This document shows positions 1 through 11,102 of a stretch of 64,000 nt of DNA, piece after piece. Position 1 is the stretch's first letter, and every line of letters starts with the position of its first letter. Origin of the DNA: Scilla litardierei. Its lineage: Eukaryota; Streptophyta; Magnoliopsida; Asparagales; Asparagaceae. The stretch lies in assembly GCA_030789695.1 (NCBI GenBank), contig CM061140.1, positions 173,624,319 to 173,688,318 of the forward strand, in the 5' to 3' direction. Below the pieces are notes generated by a model. It did no database searches, was not told where the DNA came from, and saw only the letters and a program-made list of their open reading frames with translations. The translations under genes and the position numbers were made by a program.

Positions 1-1532
1 ACCGACCTCATTCGATCAAGTCAGCAGCTTGACGGTGCAGCACGGCTCCGAGAATGGACATCTGCAAAAAATGAGGGTTAGTCAAAACAACGACTAACTT
101 GGACGATGATAAACAAGGACTCCGGCGACATACCTGGTATTCGCCCCCCACAAAAAATTTGGCCACCCTTTTAAGGTCCAACCTCTGCAGGAGCTCCAGA
201 TCCAAAGGAAGAATCGAGTTCTCCACCAACCTGGCAGTCGTCCCGAAATCCCTCAAGGCCGACTCCTCCTTTACAATGGCAAAAGGAGGTAGATGAAAGT
301 TGCCTTGTACCTGCCCCGATGATCGAGAAGAAAGCCGATTGAGCAGTAACACTCGATCGAACTCCGTAGGGATCGAGCCGACCAAAGGAACAGGCGACAC
401 GATGTCGCCCTAAGGCCACTGATCCAGAAAGGGCGTTACGGGGTCCTGAGACGCCAAAGTTGTCTCCACCACCCCCTGGGGCTCGAGAGGAGCGACCCCT
501 ATGCCTTTCCCCAATGGATCCTCCTCCTCCACTCGCCTCCTCTTTACAGACTCCTCCATCCCATGGGAGGGCATCTCCCTCTTCTGGCCGATCGCTTCAG
601 TCGGCTCAACAACGTCGGCTCAACAACGTCTACTGCATCAACGTCGACCACCACCTGTGGCATTGCAACCACGACAGAAGCCATGGGCACAGCGGGCCGC
701 ACAGGATCCTGGCTGGAGGCCTCTCTCGAGGAGGCTTAGGAAGATGGCCTGGAGGTCCGCTTAATCTCTCCCCCCTCGAAAGAAGAGCTCTGTTGGGTGT
801 GGAGAGGAGATCGAGAGCCAGATCCCTCGACGCGTGAACTCGACCTTTCGGCACGGGCACCCGACCTTTCGACTGTTCTCTTATTCTTCTACTGCACCCT
901 CCAAATCGGTCCATTTTGGAGTCACCACTTCGCCGGCTTCCGTTAGTATCTGTAGTCAACAAATATAATTATCGTAAGTGGCGGAAAAAGGTCATAGAGT
1001 CGAGATGTATTACCCAGGCTCCATAGAAATATCTTTAGTGTATGATCATCCAACAAATACTGAATCGACCTTGTTACCTTGTCGACTCAAAAGGAACTTC
1101 ATTGCCTCTACGTGGCCCAGTAACAACTTGGCTCTGACCTCCTCCGATGATAACCGAGACTCCTCCGCATATAACTTCCACGATGAAGGGGTGAATATGG
1201 GATCAGAGTCCTAAGCGAAAAGCTTTAAGATACACACCAACCTCATTATTCCGTGGAAAACACACTCTCTCATTCGAATTGGGCACCTTAACCCTTAAAG
1301 GATCACAGAAGCAACCTCGCCAAACGTCGGTAGTCAGATCGAGAGAAAACTTAGGGACCATCTCTAAGATGACTTCAGAAACCCTCGACCTCCGATCCCT
1401 TCGGCGAATAGAAAGGATTGGCTCAATCCAAACTCCTTTTCCATTTTCAGGAACTTCCACGCATCGAGGGGACCGGAGGCGCACCACAAGCTCCTCGTAG
1501 GTCGGCTCCTTGAGTACGACTGGAGCAAACAT
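1..1532 (-). pseudogene. Antisense gag-like/transposon protein remnant of a Gypsy element (left unit)
   Basis: Broken minus-strand coding remnant that runs off the left edge. The first readable part (1532 down to about 980) has an F-R-L-G-L then H-P-F-I-V-E pattern, which I associate with the N-terminal domain of plant transposon 'additional ORF' proteins. A low-complexity, proline/arginine-rich linker follows (about 960-430). A helical part lies at 400-8, with an A-L-R-D-F-G-T-T-A-R-L-V-E stretch. Several stops and frame changes separate the parts. It lies about 340 bp before a purine tract and a plus-strand LTR (1892). That matches the antisense extra ORF known from Tat/Retand-type Ty3/Gypsy elements. 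The family call is an inference; the decay and orientation are seen directly. Confidence 0.45.
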
Positions 1533-1891
1533 ACCTAACGAACCTAAAGAGAATCAGAGTCGAAGAGGGGGATACCTTGCAAAGGAACAGTCGATCTCCG
1601 GGGAGGCGACGCTGGAAGCAAGCTTACGAAACAATGAAGAGGATGAAGCAGAAAGATCTCTACTTTTTCCTCGCTTTTCTCTTTTATATGAAGAAATCCA
1701 ACCGGCTGACATCCGATGCACGACACATGTCCAGGGCCAGCCACGAGAAACGGCAGAGATCGCTCCAAAGGCGAAAGGATTTTGGTGGCACAAATCAAAT
1801 CAGATGTTTCAAAAACCATGTGCATTTAAGGAGATTATCATCATTCGGTCTCATTCAGCGTGATTTCTGAGGCGCAAAAGATGGGGTCCAT

Positions 1892-2629
1892 TGTTAGTGC
1901 ACGAGTACGAATCCAACTGGGATATCCGCATTCCGACCCATTTAGCATCTGCAACCCGATACCCCCTGCTCATAGTGGGGTACCGTTGAGTCAGACGACT
2001 GGGTCATTCGACCGTTGGGCTGGCGCTAACATTCAGGGGAAAGTTAATGGGGCCGAATAAATGGGCAGCTGTTAACTCGAATCCCAGAGAAGATCATGCC
2101 CTAATCAATGAGTAATGGTTACACATCATCAATGGGGAATTACCTATAAATAGACCAAAGAACGAAGGTAAAGGGGTTCCAGTTCCAAGGCATGAGGTCT
2201 AAGACATAGAACTCTATTTTCTCAGCTAATACTCCTTATACATTCGAGTTTGTATGGCCAGTCTTGAGACGAACCTCCGTGGGTCGATCTCAGCTGCACC
2301 AAGCTCCCTCTCTCCCTTAAGTTCCATACTAACCTAAGCATCGGATGGGATTTGGGTCGGAACCAAGATCCGACCCCCCTAACAAGTCCATGTGGTGCAG
2401 ATCGACGGTTATCATCTAACGTCGAAGGTCGACATTGAGCTTTCCAGCCTCGAACGATCGACGCAACTACCTCTCAAAGGTCGATCGAGCACCGCATAAT
2501 CTTCAACTACCATCATTCGACCTGGTTCTTCTAACCAATGGCCATACTCCAACTACTGATGAGGCTCCAACTCATCACCTCGAGCCTATGTCAGCTTCAC
2601 AACTGTCTCGGTCAATTTTGGACTTAACA
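1892..2629 (+). repeat. Degenerate LTR of a Tat-like Gypsy element (left unit)
   Basis: The segment starts with TGTTAGTGC directly after a purine-rich tract (about 1870-1891, containing AAAAGATGGGG) and ends in GGACTTAACA, so it has TG...CA ends. A TATA-type core (CTATAAATAG, near 2149) is followed by a transcribed-looking leader. The ends were chosen by eye and no partner LTR is present in the window, so no target duplication can be tested. It is not similar to the LTR at 15668, so the two belong to different families. Confidence 0.45.
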
Positions 2630-3034
2630 ACTTTATAGCTGTATATCTTATGGATGAAAGGCATGTATCACCGGTTACTACATTTTGGGCACTATACCAT
2701 CACCAATGGGCATATGGATGGGCTGAAGCATATGGATACATAGTGAAGAAATTCAAGGATGCCACAAACATTTGTGGCCACAATAAATACATTTGAGATT
2801 GAGATTAATTCAAGGGTATGTGCTTTTCACTTTTCATACCATAATTCAATTATTTGATATTCATATTTAAGTGTACCTGAATTTATATATGATTTCATGA
2901 ATATTTACTTCATAATCTGTTGCAAACAGGTTCCAAACTTGGTTCATCCATAAAATGAGGTATCCGTATCATACAATTATGTACCTGTATCAATGGATCA
3001 TTCAAGATTCAATCTAGAGAGTAAGCTGATATCT
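2630..3034. other. AT-rich spacer, no gene recognised
   Basis: About 400 bp between the left LTR and the minisatellite. A short open stretch near 2665-2800 could be a captured exon because a GTATGT donor-like site follows, but I recognise no family. I see no convincing RNA gene or promoter. Confidence 0.4.
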
Positions 3035-3450
3035 TAAAATGCTCGATTTGACCCAGGTCATGCCATGTCAACATCAAAGCCCTCGGACAGTCTGAGACAC
3101 AGACCTCTGGCATTCGATCCAGGTCATGCCACGTCCACATCAAAGCCCTCAGCCAACATGAGGCACAGACCTCCGGCATTCCACCCAGGTCATGCCACGT
3201 CCACATTAAAGCCCTCTGCCAGCTTGAGGCACACACCTCGACATTCCACCCAGATTATGCCACATCCACAACAAACCCATCGGCCAGCCTGAGGCACAGA
3301 TCATTGGCATTCCACCCAGGTAATGCCACATCCACACCAAAGCTCTCAGCCAGCCCAAGGAACAGGCCTCTGTCATTCCACCCAGGTCATGCCACGTCCA
3401 CACCAAAGCTCTCAACTAGCCTGAGGCACAGACCTCTGGCATTCGACCAT
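3035..3450. repeat. 66-bp minisatellite, about six copies
   Basis: The phrase CCAGGTCATGCCACGTCCAC recurs with starts of AGGTCATGCC (or a variant) near 3055, 3121, 3187, 3252, 3318 and 3384, so the period is 65-66 bp. Each unit also carries AAAGC.CTC.GCCAG and GAGGCACAGACCTCTGGCATTC. Because 66 is divisible by three, both strands stay open for 60-75 codons. Those open frames are by-products of the repeat and not genes. A decayed seventh unit is visible near 3530-3575. Confidence 0.85.
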
Positions 3451-3539
3451 GCACATTCATTCCATGCCTACATTAGATGCCTAGCCCAGGCTGGGGCACT
3501 CGTTGTCGAGTCATCAGGGTTCCAGTGCTGACCTCTGGT

Positions 3540-4239
3540 GTTTGACCCAAGTCATGCCACGTCTAAACTTTTACTCCCATTCTGGACTGGGGCCGGTGAC
3601 TTTTGGCGCCTGACCTTGATCACGTCGTGCCCTAAACACACTTTTGAGACTTACAATCACAGCGCTGTCAGATGGTAACTTGATACATGTCATGACGATT
3701 CTAGCCCCCAGCTCAAGATGGGCCCCCATTGGTCTGACCTTAGCATCATATTATTGTTATTTCCATTGGTCTTTGGACGATTTGGTTTGTCCCTTTAAGG
3801 AATCTCAAAGCCGGCGCATATGCCATTGACCTGTAACCAAAATTGGGGCCGCGCTACTGCCAGAACAAGGTCACACTACATTTGTATGCTGAGCCCCCAG
3901 CTCGTGCAAGGGCCTCCGATGACATCATGTTCAATACCGACTCCATCACATCCGGGTTTAGTTACCCGGCCAGCCTCACCCGACCTCACAAGTGCTAATC
4001 CAAATCCAAACACTTGGTGAACATAGAACACTAAGGTCTACCGTGGACATTCTGCATATAGAGGCAAGTCATTACAAGCAAACATGGCACCGAGAAACAA
4101 GTTTGGTGCAAAAAGCAAACTTCCATTCATCCTTCTAAGAACTTACAAAAGACGTCACCTCGTGGCTCAACATGAAACAAAGCAAAGATTACATAACCGG
4201 CCATGCATCAGGCTCCTTCTCTCCCAAAGCATCTCCCTC
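3540..4239. other. Unassigned repeat-derived spacer
   Basis: Its composition matches the surrounding Gypsy debris (CCCCAGCTC- and CGACC-rich). No open frame, RNA gene or terminal structure is convincing. It probably belongs to the same dead element as the antisense coiled-coil remnant that follows. Confidence 0.35.
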
Positions 4240-5030
4240 ACCTAGGGCCCCCTGTCCGAGGTCACAGCTCCGTCATTAAGGGCCCCTCCTGGCAGATCCC
4301 TAACGGCAGCTGCAGGAACAACACTCGTCGTTAGGAACGTGAGCATGCTGGCATGTCCCAGAAACATCCATATGAACATATTCATCATAAACATAATCCC
4401 GACATCAAATTCCATGTCAATCCAGGCCTTAACTTTCAACATCCCTTGATGGTTGGCCTAGGCTGCCAGGGCAGCATCCTCCTTCATTTCATAACTAATC
4501 CTTTAGTTCATATCTATCGTCCTCGTCTTGATGTAGATCAGCCCTTAAATACTCCACTTCCGTATTCAGCATGCAAAGCTGGTCCCTTAGGCAATCAAGG
4601 TCATCCTCGAGTTCCTCCACTCTACGCCTCTACATGCTTAGACTATGATGGTAGCTGCACGGCTCTATTGCTCAATGCACAAAAGAAAAGCTAAGAGGGT
4701 CAATACAATTGCGGAGGTGCAAGGGACATGGGCTACAACGAGGCATTCCTGATTGGCCAGATGGAGGGCTAGCACGATCCCATCCATGTCCAACTTGTGT
4801 AGGTCCGCCAAATCACTGGCTTCTCCTAGCATATATTCAAGCACTCCGATGCTAAGGTTCTCAGCGTCACACTCGATCGGACACCGGGGCAGGAGGCCTC
4901 CTCCGGACCGACACGGAATCCCAGTCTTATTGGGCAACGGAAGGTCAGTTGTCCCCTTTCCTTCGTTGGCTTTCATCTTTTGCATATGATCCTCTAGGGC
5001 ACGGTGATGAAGCTCGGCTCCTTCGGTCAA
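4240..5030 (-). pseudogene. Antisense coiled-coil transposon protein remnant
   Basis: On the minus strand, 5030 down to about 4665 reads as a charged, helical segment opening M-T-E-G-A-E-L-H-H-R-A-L-E-D-H. It is followed, after frame breaks, by a clear heptad-like stretch (about 4610-4500: R-R-V-E-E-L-E-D-D-L-D-C-L-R-D-Q-L) and a hydrophobic C-terminal part to 4242. This is the usual build of the C-terminal half of Tat-type antisense ORFs. It seems related to the remnant at 14200-15141. It is broken and no function can be assigned. Confidence 0.4.
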
Positions 5031-5368
5031 ATCAACTTAGACCATCGAATGAGGCTGACTAACTTCGAAGCCTGGCCAGTGAGACGCGGATCGCTTGGTC
5101 CTAGCACCACTTTGGCAGAACCACTGCCTCGCTACCACGATGATATGACTTCCCAATCTAATCTAGCCAGATCCTTCCTGCCGCCTTGTGGGAGCCAATT
5201 GATCCTTTGACGATGACGGTGAGTGAATAGCCATCAGCCTTGAAGGAGAAAGTCCCAATACACACGAGCAAGCAAAGAAAGGGGCGACAGATAAAGCACA
5301 TGTACGAAACCACGTGCTTCTCCGCTTTTAACCTAATATTCGGGGGATCAGCATAAGATCATGGCAAC
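5031..5368. other. Gypsy debris 5' of the large LTR element
   Basis: Continuation of the dead Gypsy sequence up to the insertion point. The last five bases before the next element (5369-5373, CGTTT) are the left copy of its target-site duplication. No gene seen. Confidence 0.4.
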
Positions 5369-5373
5369 CGTTT

Positions 5374-7722
5374 TGTAACGACTAGTTTTCATGTAATTGG
5401 ATTATTTATGTTAAAAATATATGCTTGGTGGATTTTCTCCTTGGATGTGAATTTCCGTCTCCGTGGTTTTCGTTTTCATTCGTTCGTCGTAATTTTCTAG
5501 CTTCTTCCTTCGATCGTTGGGTTTGGAGTAAGTCATTCGTGACGAGCTTCAAATCGCTCATATCTTAGAGTATAAATCGATCCTAAAAGCCATAGAAATC
5601 TTCCCGAAGCTTCGCGCTTCGAATCGACACTTTTCGTGCACGTTAGTTGGTTCAAGAAGGAGAACCAACCGACTAGATCTCAATCTAGTCGGTCGGTAAT
5701 CCTTAATGGACCGACTAGTGGGCTTTGATTATAATTCAGGAGTTACTGTTTACTCTTAGTCGGTCTAAGAACAACCACCGACCGACGAGATGTGAAACTA
5801 GTCGGTCAGAACTTGCTCTCAGACCGACTAGTTCCTTTGATTTATTTTACCTAAGCTACTGTTCCTCGTTAGTCAGTTCATGAACACTCACCGACCGACT
5901 AGATTCCCAACTAGTCGGTCGACGGGCCTTCACAGACCGACTAATTCACTTCCCAAACTTTCCCCTTCTTTCGCTGTTTGATTCTAGTCGGTCACAGTTG
6001 ATCAACCGACCGACTAGTTCCCAAGCTAGTCGGTCACCAATCCTTCTTTGACCGACTAATCAGCCCAGGAAACCCTAGTTTTGCCCTAGCCGCCACACTT
6101 TTCTATAAATACGCCCCAAACGTTTTCTTCTTCTTCCTCATCACCCCAAACCCTAATTTCTCCCCCATTGAGCCCCCTTCTTCCCCAAACCATTGATCCT
6201 TCATCCCAAGCTCATCCATCATCATCCAAACCCTCATTCCACATATCCTACCTCTCCTCAACCTCAAACCCTCATCAAATCCCCAAAAGCCTCATCCAAA
6301 CCCATTTCTCCAGATTTTCCCCATTTCCAGATCTGAGCCGGATCGTTCTTCCGTCGTCGTAGTTCTCGACGTCGTTCCTCCGCTTCTTCACGGGTAGTAT
6401 TCTTCCTTTAATAATCTCATAACCCACACTTGATATTTGTGAAACCCTAATAAAATGGATCATTAGAAATCGTAGGGTTCGATTGTGAATACGGATTAGT
6501 TACCATTCTAATGTTGTTTTTCCATGACAGTGATCCATTCCCGTAGATAACAAATTTGTGTGATGTGCCTTCGTTGATCGTTCCCCTCGGTGCCAGGCAA
6601 GTGAAACTTGCATCTCTTGATTTGGGCCATGTCTTAGGCCATTTCCCTTGCCTTAGCGTAAAAGAGACTAGACGGTGAAAGGATAGCCGTCTAGACGCCT
6701 TTGACCTAGCTTGACAACGAAGCTTGGTCCGTCACCTTCATCATGCTTGTATGTCACGTTTAAATTCAATTAACGGTACGCAAATATCTGTTCATGGCAT
6801 TGCATATTGATTAGTCATCGTGATTGCGTAGCACACGCTACAATACTTATATTTCCTGGCTCGTGTTCCAGAAGCGAGCCCTGTAGTTGGAAACCCCAAC
6901 GCTAGACACATATGGGTGGGGTAAGAGATATGCGGTCACCTGAGCCCCGAGTTGGCCTGATCCGCCACTCCGGCCAGCAGGCGAAATCTCTAGTGCACAA
7001 GTGATTAATAGTGATAGGAGATAAGCGGCCTGAGCCACGAGCTGGCCAACATGTGGACTCTCTATGCACTAAGTGATAAATAGTGATAAGTGAATCGTGA
7101 TTAGTGCTTAGTGATTGCTACATCGTGAGTGCGTGACACTCTCTTTTTAAACTGCTGCATCAAACTTAAATGCCATGTCATTGCATCTTATTATAACTGC
7201 TAGGTTGCTAGTTCACTTTCAGTTTCCTTGCACAAGTCTTTCCAGACTTGCTAACATGTGCCCCTCTCTCTTTTGGGTGTCACATGTTAGACCCAGAGCC
7301 AGAGGTTTGTTGCAGGGGATATGGTGTTGCTGATGCTGCTGTTTGCTGTGGTGGTGAGTGGACACCAGGGGCCTGTCTTGAAGACCGCTCGTGTTCACTT
7401 CTTTGTTTAGGTTTGCTGTTAGTTGTTGGTGCGTGGCACCTTTGTATGTATGTTTTACCTTGTTGGCCATGTTTGGGCCTTAGACTCTTTCCCTTTTAGC
7501 CTGGTGGCTTTTCTGCGATATTGTAATTTGTTTATGGACATTTGGAGATTCAATAAATTGTCGTCTCATTTCCTTATTATCATTGTTGTTTCGTTTCGCT
7601 TTGCAAGGACTTGCCATAATAAGTGTTTTTATACGCTTATCAGACTTGGAGCTTCACAGCTTCAAGTTTGTGCGGACCTTCTCACATCTCGCCTCCACAT
7701 TTTTAGGAAGCGGGGCGTGACA
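5374..7722 (+). repeat. 5' LTR of the LARD element
   Basis: 2349 bp, TG...CA. The U3 part carries a 113-bp tandem array (5650-6065), then a TATA box (TATAAATA, 6104-6111), then a C/T-rich leader-like R region. The 64-codon and 83-codon open stretches inside it recur identically in the other LTR and resemble no protein, so I do not call genes here. Near 6950-7080 a CCTGAGCC.CGAG.TGGCC unit occurs twice. Confidence 0.9.
5650..6065 (+). promoter_or_regulatory. 113-bp tandem repeat array of palindromic CCGACTAG/CTAGTCGG motifs in U3
   Basis: Four units start near 5665, 5778, 5891 and 6005 (spacing 113-114 bp). Each contains a stem such as CCGACTAGAT/ATCTAGTCGG around a 4-10 base loop, plus single GACCGACTA and TAGTCGGTC copies. 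The array ends about 40 bp before the TATA box. Position and repetition suggest an enhancer-like binding platform; this role is an inference. Confidence 0.75.
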
Positions 7723-10700
7723 GGTTTTATTGGTGGCCCATGCAGGTCCATTTGCAAATGCAAGCTATCGGAACAACGATAATAATTATGGAATGTCCAT
7801 TAAATAAATTAGAACATCCAATTTATAAGCCTTGAGTCTAGTTTTTTAGCGTTCCTATGCCTTAGGTAGCTGGTAGACGTGTTAGGGCATCTGTCTCAGC
7901 TTAGTAGGAACCCATTAGATCAGGACCCTAGCTAGACTTAGTTAGACGTCTGTGCTTGCTAGTTAGAGGCCCCTGATTGTTAGTTAGACTCCCCGCTAGG
8001 AGTTGATTTGGTCGTCGTATGAGTTACCTTAGTGGTTCCTGTCTAGCTTTGACTAGGATAGACTTCTAGAATTCTTTGGTCTCTCGCTTGGGTTCATCGA
8101 TTTCGGACCAAGCTGAACTCATTTCATCGCTGTCTAGCCCTTAGGGAGTCTTAGCGCTTAGTTCCATAATCTTTAGTTGGTTGACCGTAGGAGTTTCCGT
8201 AGATTTTCCTAAGTCATAACCTAGGCGTATTTATGTTTTGATCATCCGACCAAATCCCTTGCCTCGATTCCCATGACCACCACGTTTCGATAATCGTTGA
8301 TCCTTCGAATGTCCCCATTCGCAAGGCTTAATTTCTTTTAAAGTTATTTTTCGATTTCCCTTATTAAAGTTTTCGCTAAGTTTAAATTTTGTTTTAAACC
8401 CGCTACGTATATACTTAAATTTCTCACCTTTCAATTGAGTCAAAATTCCTTGTAGATTTCGGAGTCTAATGGTTGTAATTATAATTGCTATCTCGTAACC
8501 ATTTTCTAATCTATGATTTCGCATTTCGGTTTAAGGACTCTATCACTATTTTGAAAATTCGATATACCATTTTCTAACTATGAGATCCATTTTAATCGCA
8601 TAGCATACATACTTTAAAATCTCTTCCAAGATAAATAGAACTTCCATTATTTTCATATATCAGTACTAGGTTCATTGTACTCGTACTTGGGGATCTTGTA
8701 TAAATCAGTTGTTTGGCGAATCCGGGTCCCTCTAAAGAGTATTTTAAATGTTATTTATTTGGAATTTCTCTTCAGTTTTAAAACTTGGAAGCAATTAGCA
8801 TGGGCCTAAATTTTCACACTATAGTTGATCGGATTTCATTCTTTGAATTTCGAAATTTTGCCGAAATATTATATTAAGCTACCGCCGTATAATGTTTTCG
8901 AACCTCTCCGTTGCAAATCTTGAACTTTCTGAAAGTATCTTTCCGACTCCCTTTTCCTAAGTTTAGATTTGTTCGGAACTTTAATAAGTGTATACTTATA
9001 CCTCATACTCTTTCGTTGACTTAAATTTATTTTTGAATTTCGAAAGTTTTGACGAGATTTGATTACTGTTTATAATGTTTTTCCAGCCTATACTTTTCAT
9101 ACCTATTTAAATATCTCGTCCCTTTTCATATATCAATTTAAATTCTGAGCTTTCTAATTTTTTCCAAATTCGATTTATAAGGTTTTTCCTTTCTTGTTTA
9201 TGCCGTTCAAATGATTCGTCACGCTCCCTTAAGGTACCTTCCAAGTCACACATGATTTCAGCTTTCAACAAACCAAGGATGTGTTCAACATTTTCTCTAT
9301 TACAACTTTTGGAAAATTACGCCTTCATAACCATTTCCTGATCTAGACCTTCCATAATTTGATTTTAAAGTTTTACCACCAATTTTGATAATACTACTAA
9401 TAAGCTATTATTATCTTTCCGTTTACCATACATGCTCTTAGAATAATTTCTAAACTAAATTGAATTTCAAATATTTTTATATATCCGTACTAGGCTCGTT
9501 AGCTCATATGTTAAGAGCTTTGTATAAAACAGTTCTTTTTGGCCATTCCCGATTCCTCTAAAAGTAGTTTCAATATTGATTACTTTAAATTTTCCCTGGC
9601 TTAAGGATTTTGAAAGCATTCAACCTGAGTTTAAACTTTTCAATTAATTTAATTTCATTTCAAACTTTGCAAACGTTATTAAGTTACTACCGTGTAATAT
9701 TTTCTAAACTGCGACCTCAAAATTCGTGTAAATGATTTACTTCCTTTTTATGACTTTATGTAAGCCAATAAACCGTTTTCTCCTATTATGTATATTCGAC
9801 TCAAACTTATTTCAAACAATTTGTTTTGTCGACCTCTAAATGTTTTTATACGAAAAGGGACTCCAACTTTTGAAGTATAACGGTTTTCAAACTTTTCGTA
9901 TTTTAGAATATGTTATTTACACTATTTTCCATGTGTCCTAATGGAGCATCATTACATCATTACACGACCGTTTTCATGCTTTTCGATCCTTCTATTCGTT
10001 ATGCTTTTGAATTCAATTTCTTTCCTTTTGTCTAGCCAATAGAGCTTGTCGTCGCCCGTGTCAACCTTAATATAGTTTGGTGGGCGCCATTAGTGTAATT
10101 TGATGTGTCGTCGTAGTGTATTTAATTTCATGGTGCAGATGAAGTTGTATGTGTGTTGGTATTGGTATATTGTGTGTAGGTAGTTATGTACTAGCTGCAT
10201 GAGTGTAAGTGTGATAAACATATGATAGTAGGATTATAATTGTTTGATTGGTGTTACCTGTTTTTATGAGATGTCGTATGCGTGTATACCATGAGGTATG
10301 CCCGGCTACTGCATATCTTAACTAATGTATGAAGTAAATGTATTGATGTACCAATTATAGGTGGATGGATATGGTATGAATATATACGATGCTTGGGTGT
10401 GACTATAGGTAAATACTTTTATTAGGAAGAGTATTGTAATTATAGGTGTGCTGATGTTTGTAAAAATATCATGGTATATGAAGTATGGTATGTGTGGTGT
10501 GTCGTGATTATAGCTATAGGACTATATATGAAGTGATAATATGGTGAAATGTGTGCATGCATTTGAATGACTATAAATTGTGAAATTATAATGATGGTGA
10601 ATGTATATTAGATATAGTGAACTTGTTTTAACAATTGTATGGTGTGATTTCGCATGTTGATTGTTTGGCGTATACTAGGAGATATAGGGACTAGTGTATT

Positions 10701-11102
10701 CTTATTGTCTTGTCCATAGGTAGTTACCTATACGTGTAGATTCCGATGGTATTTTCTAGTGTGAAATTATTTTCATATAAGTAAGAGAGACTTGGTTATT
10801 TTCATATAGTGTGTAATAAGTGTTTTATAGTTATATAGAATATACTTGCCTATATGAATGATTTGAATACGTGAATGGAGTTGTTTGATTATAATAAGTA
10901 TAAGTGTACTATGTGCGTGAATATATATTTACTTCCGTGGTGTTAATAATTGACTACCTAGAGTATATATATATAAGCACTTGAAATGAATGTACTTGGT
11001 TGAAATTTTGATGTGATATTGATTGAGGGTAGTTACTAGGGTGACTAGATATAGCTATAGTTAGAAAGTCCGAGGACGGACTTTATTCTAAGGTGGGTAG
11101 GA
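7723..11102 (+). other. Non-coding interior of the LARD element
   Basis: 3.38 kb of AT-rich sequence. The first bases after the LTR (7723 on) do not contain the TGGTATCAGAGC primer site used by other elements in this window; TGGTGGCCCATGC near 7731 is the only TGG start close by and I do not recognise its tRNA. Two stretches (about 8640-8800 and 9470-9640) are diverged direct copies, sharing TATATC.GTACTAGG.TC and TTGTATAAA.CAGTT. From 10100 to 11080 the sequence is T/G-rich with many short GTGTATAT runs. Confidence 0.7.

Noticed and set aside
2665..2830. Exon-like stretch with many aromatic residues followed by a GTATGT donor
   Set aside because: No family recognised, no matching second exon with confidence; possibly a captured gene fragment, but unsupported.
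3009..3531. Several 69-75-codon frames on both strands
   Set aside because: They are produced by the 66-bp minisatellite, whose unit is a multiple of three.
4242..4442. Hydrophobic minus-strand frame resembling a membrane protein
   Set aside because: Better explained as the C-terminal end of the antisense transposon ORF remnant; methionine- and phenylalanine-rich by chance.
5650..6065. CRISPR-like array
   Set aside because: The 113-bp units repeat along their whole length with no unique spacers, lie in an LTR, and the genome is eukaryotic.
6168..7499. Open frames of 60-84 codons in the 5' LTR of the LARD element (repeated at 11898-13229)
   Set aside because: They lie inside duplicated LTR sequence, resemble no protein, and appear on both strands. 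Shared sequence, not shared coding, explains their conservation.
8231..8524. 97-codon minus-strand frame in the LARD interior
   Set aside because: Isolated, with a basic low-complexity composition and no retroviral motif; consistent with chance in AT-rich DNA.
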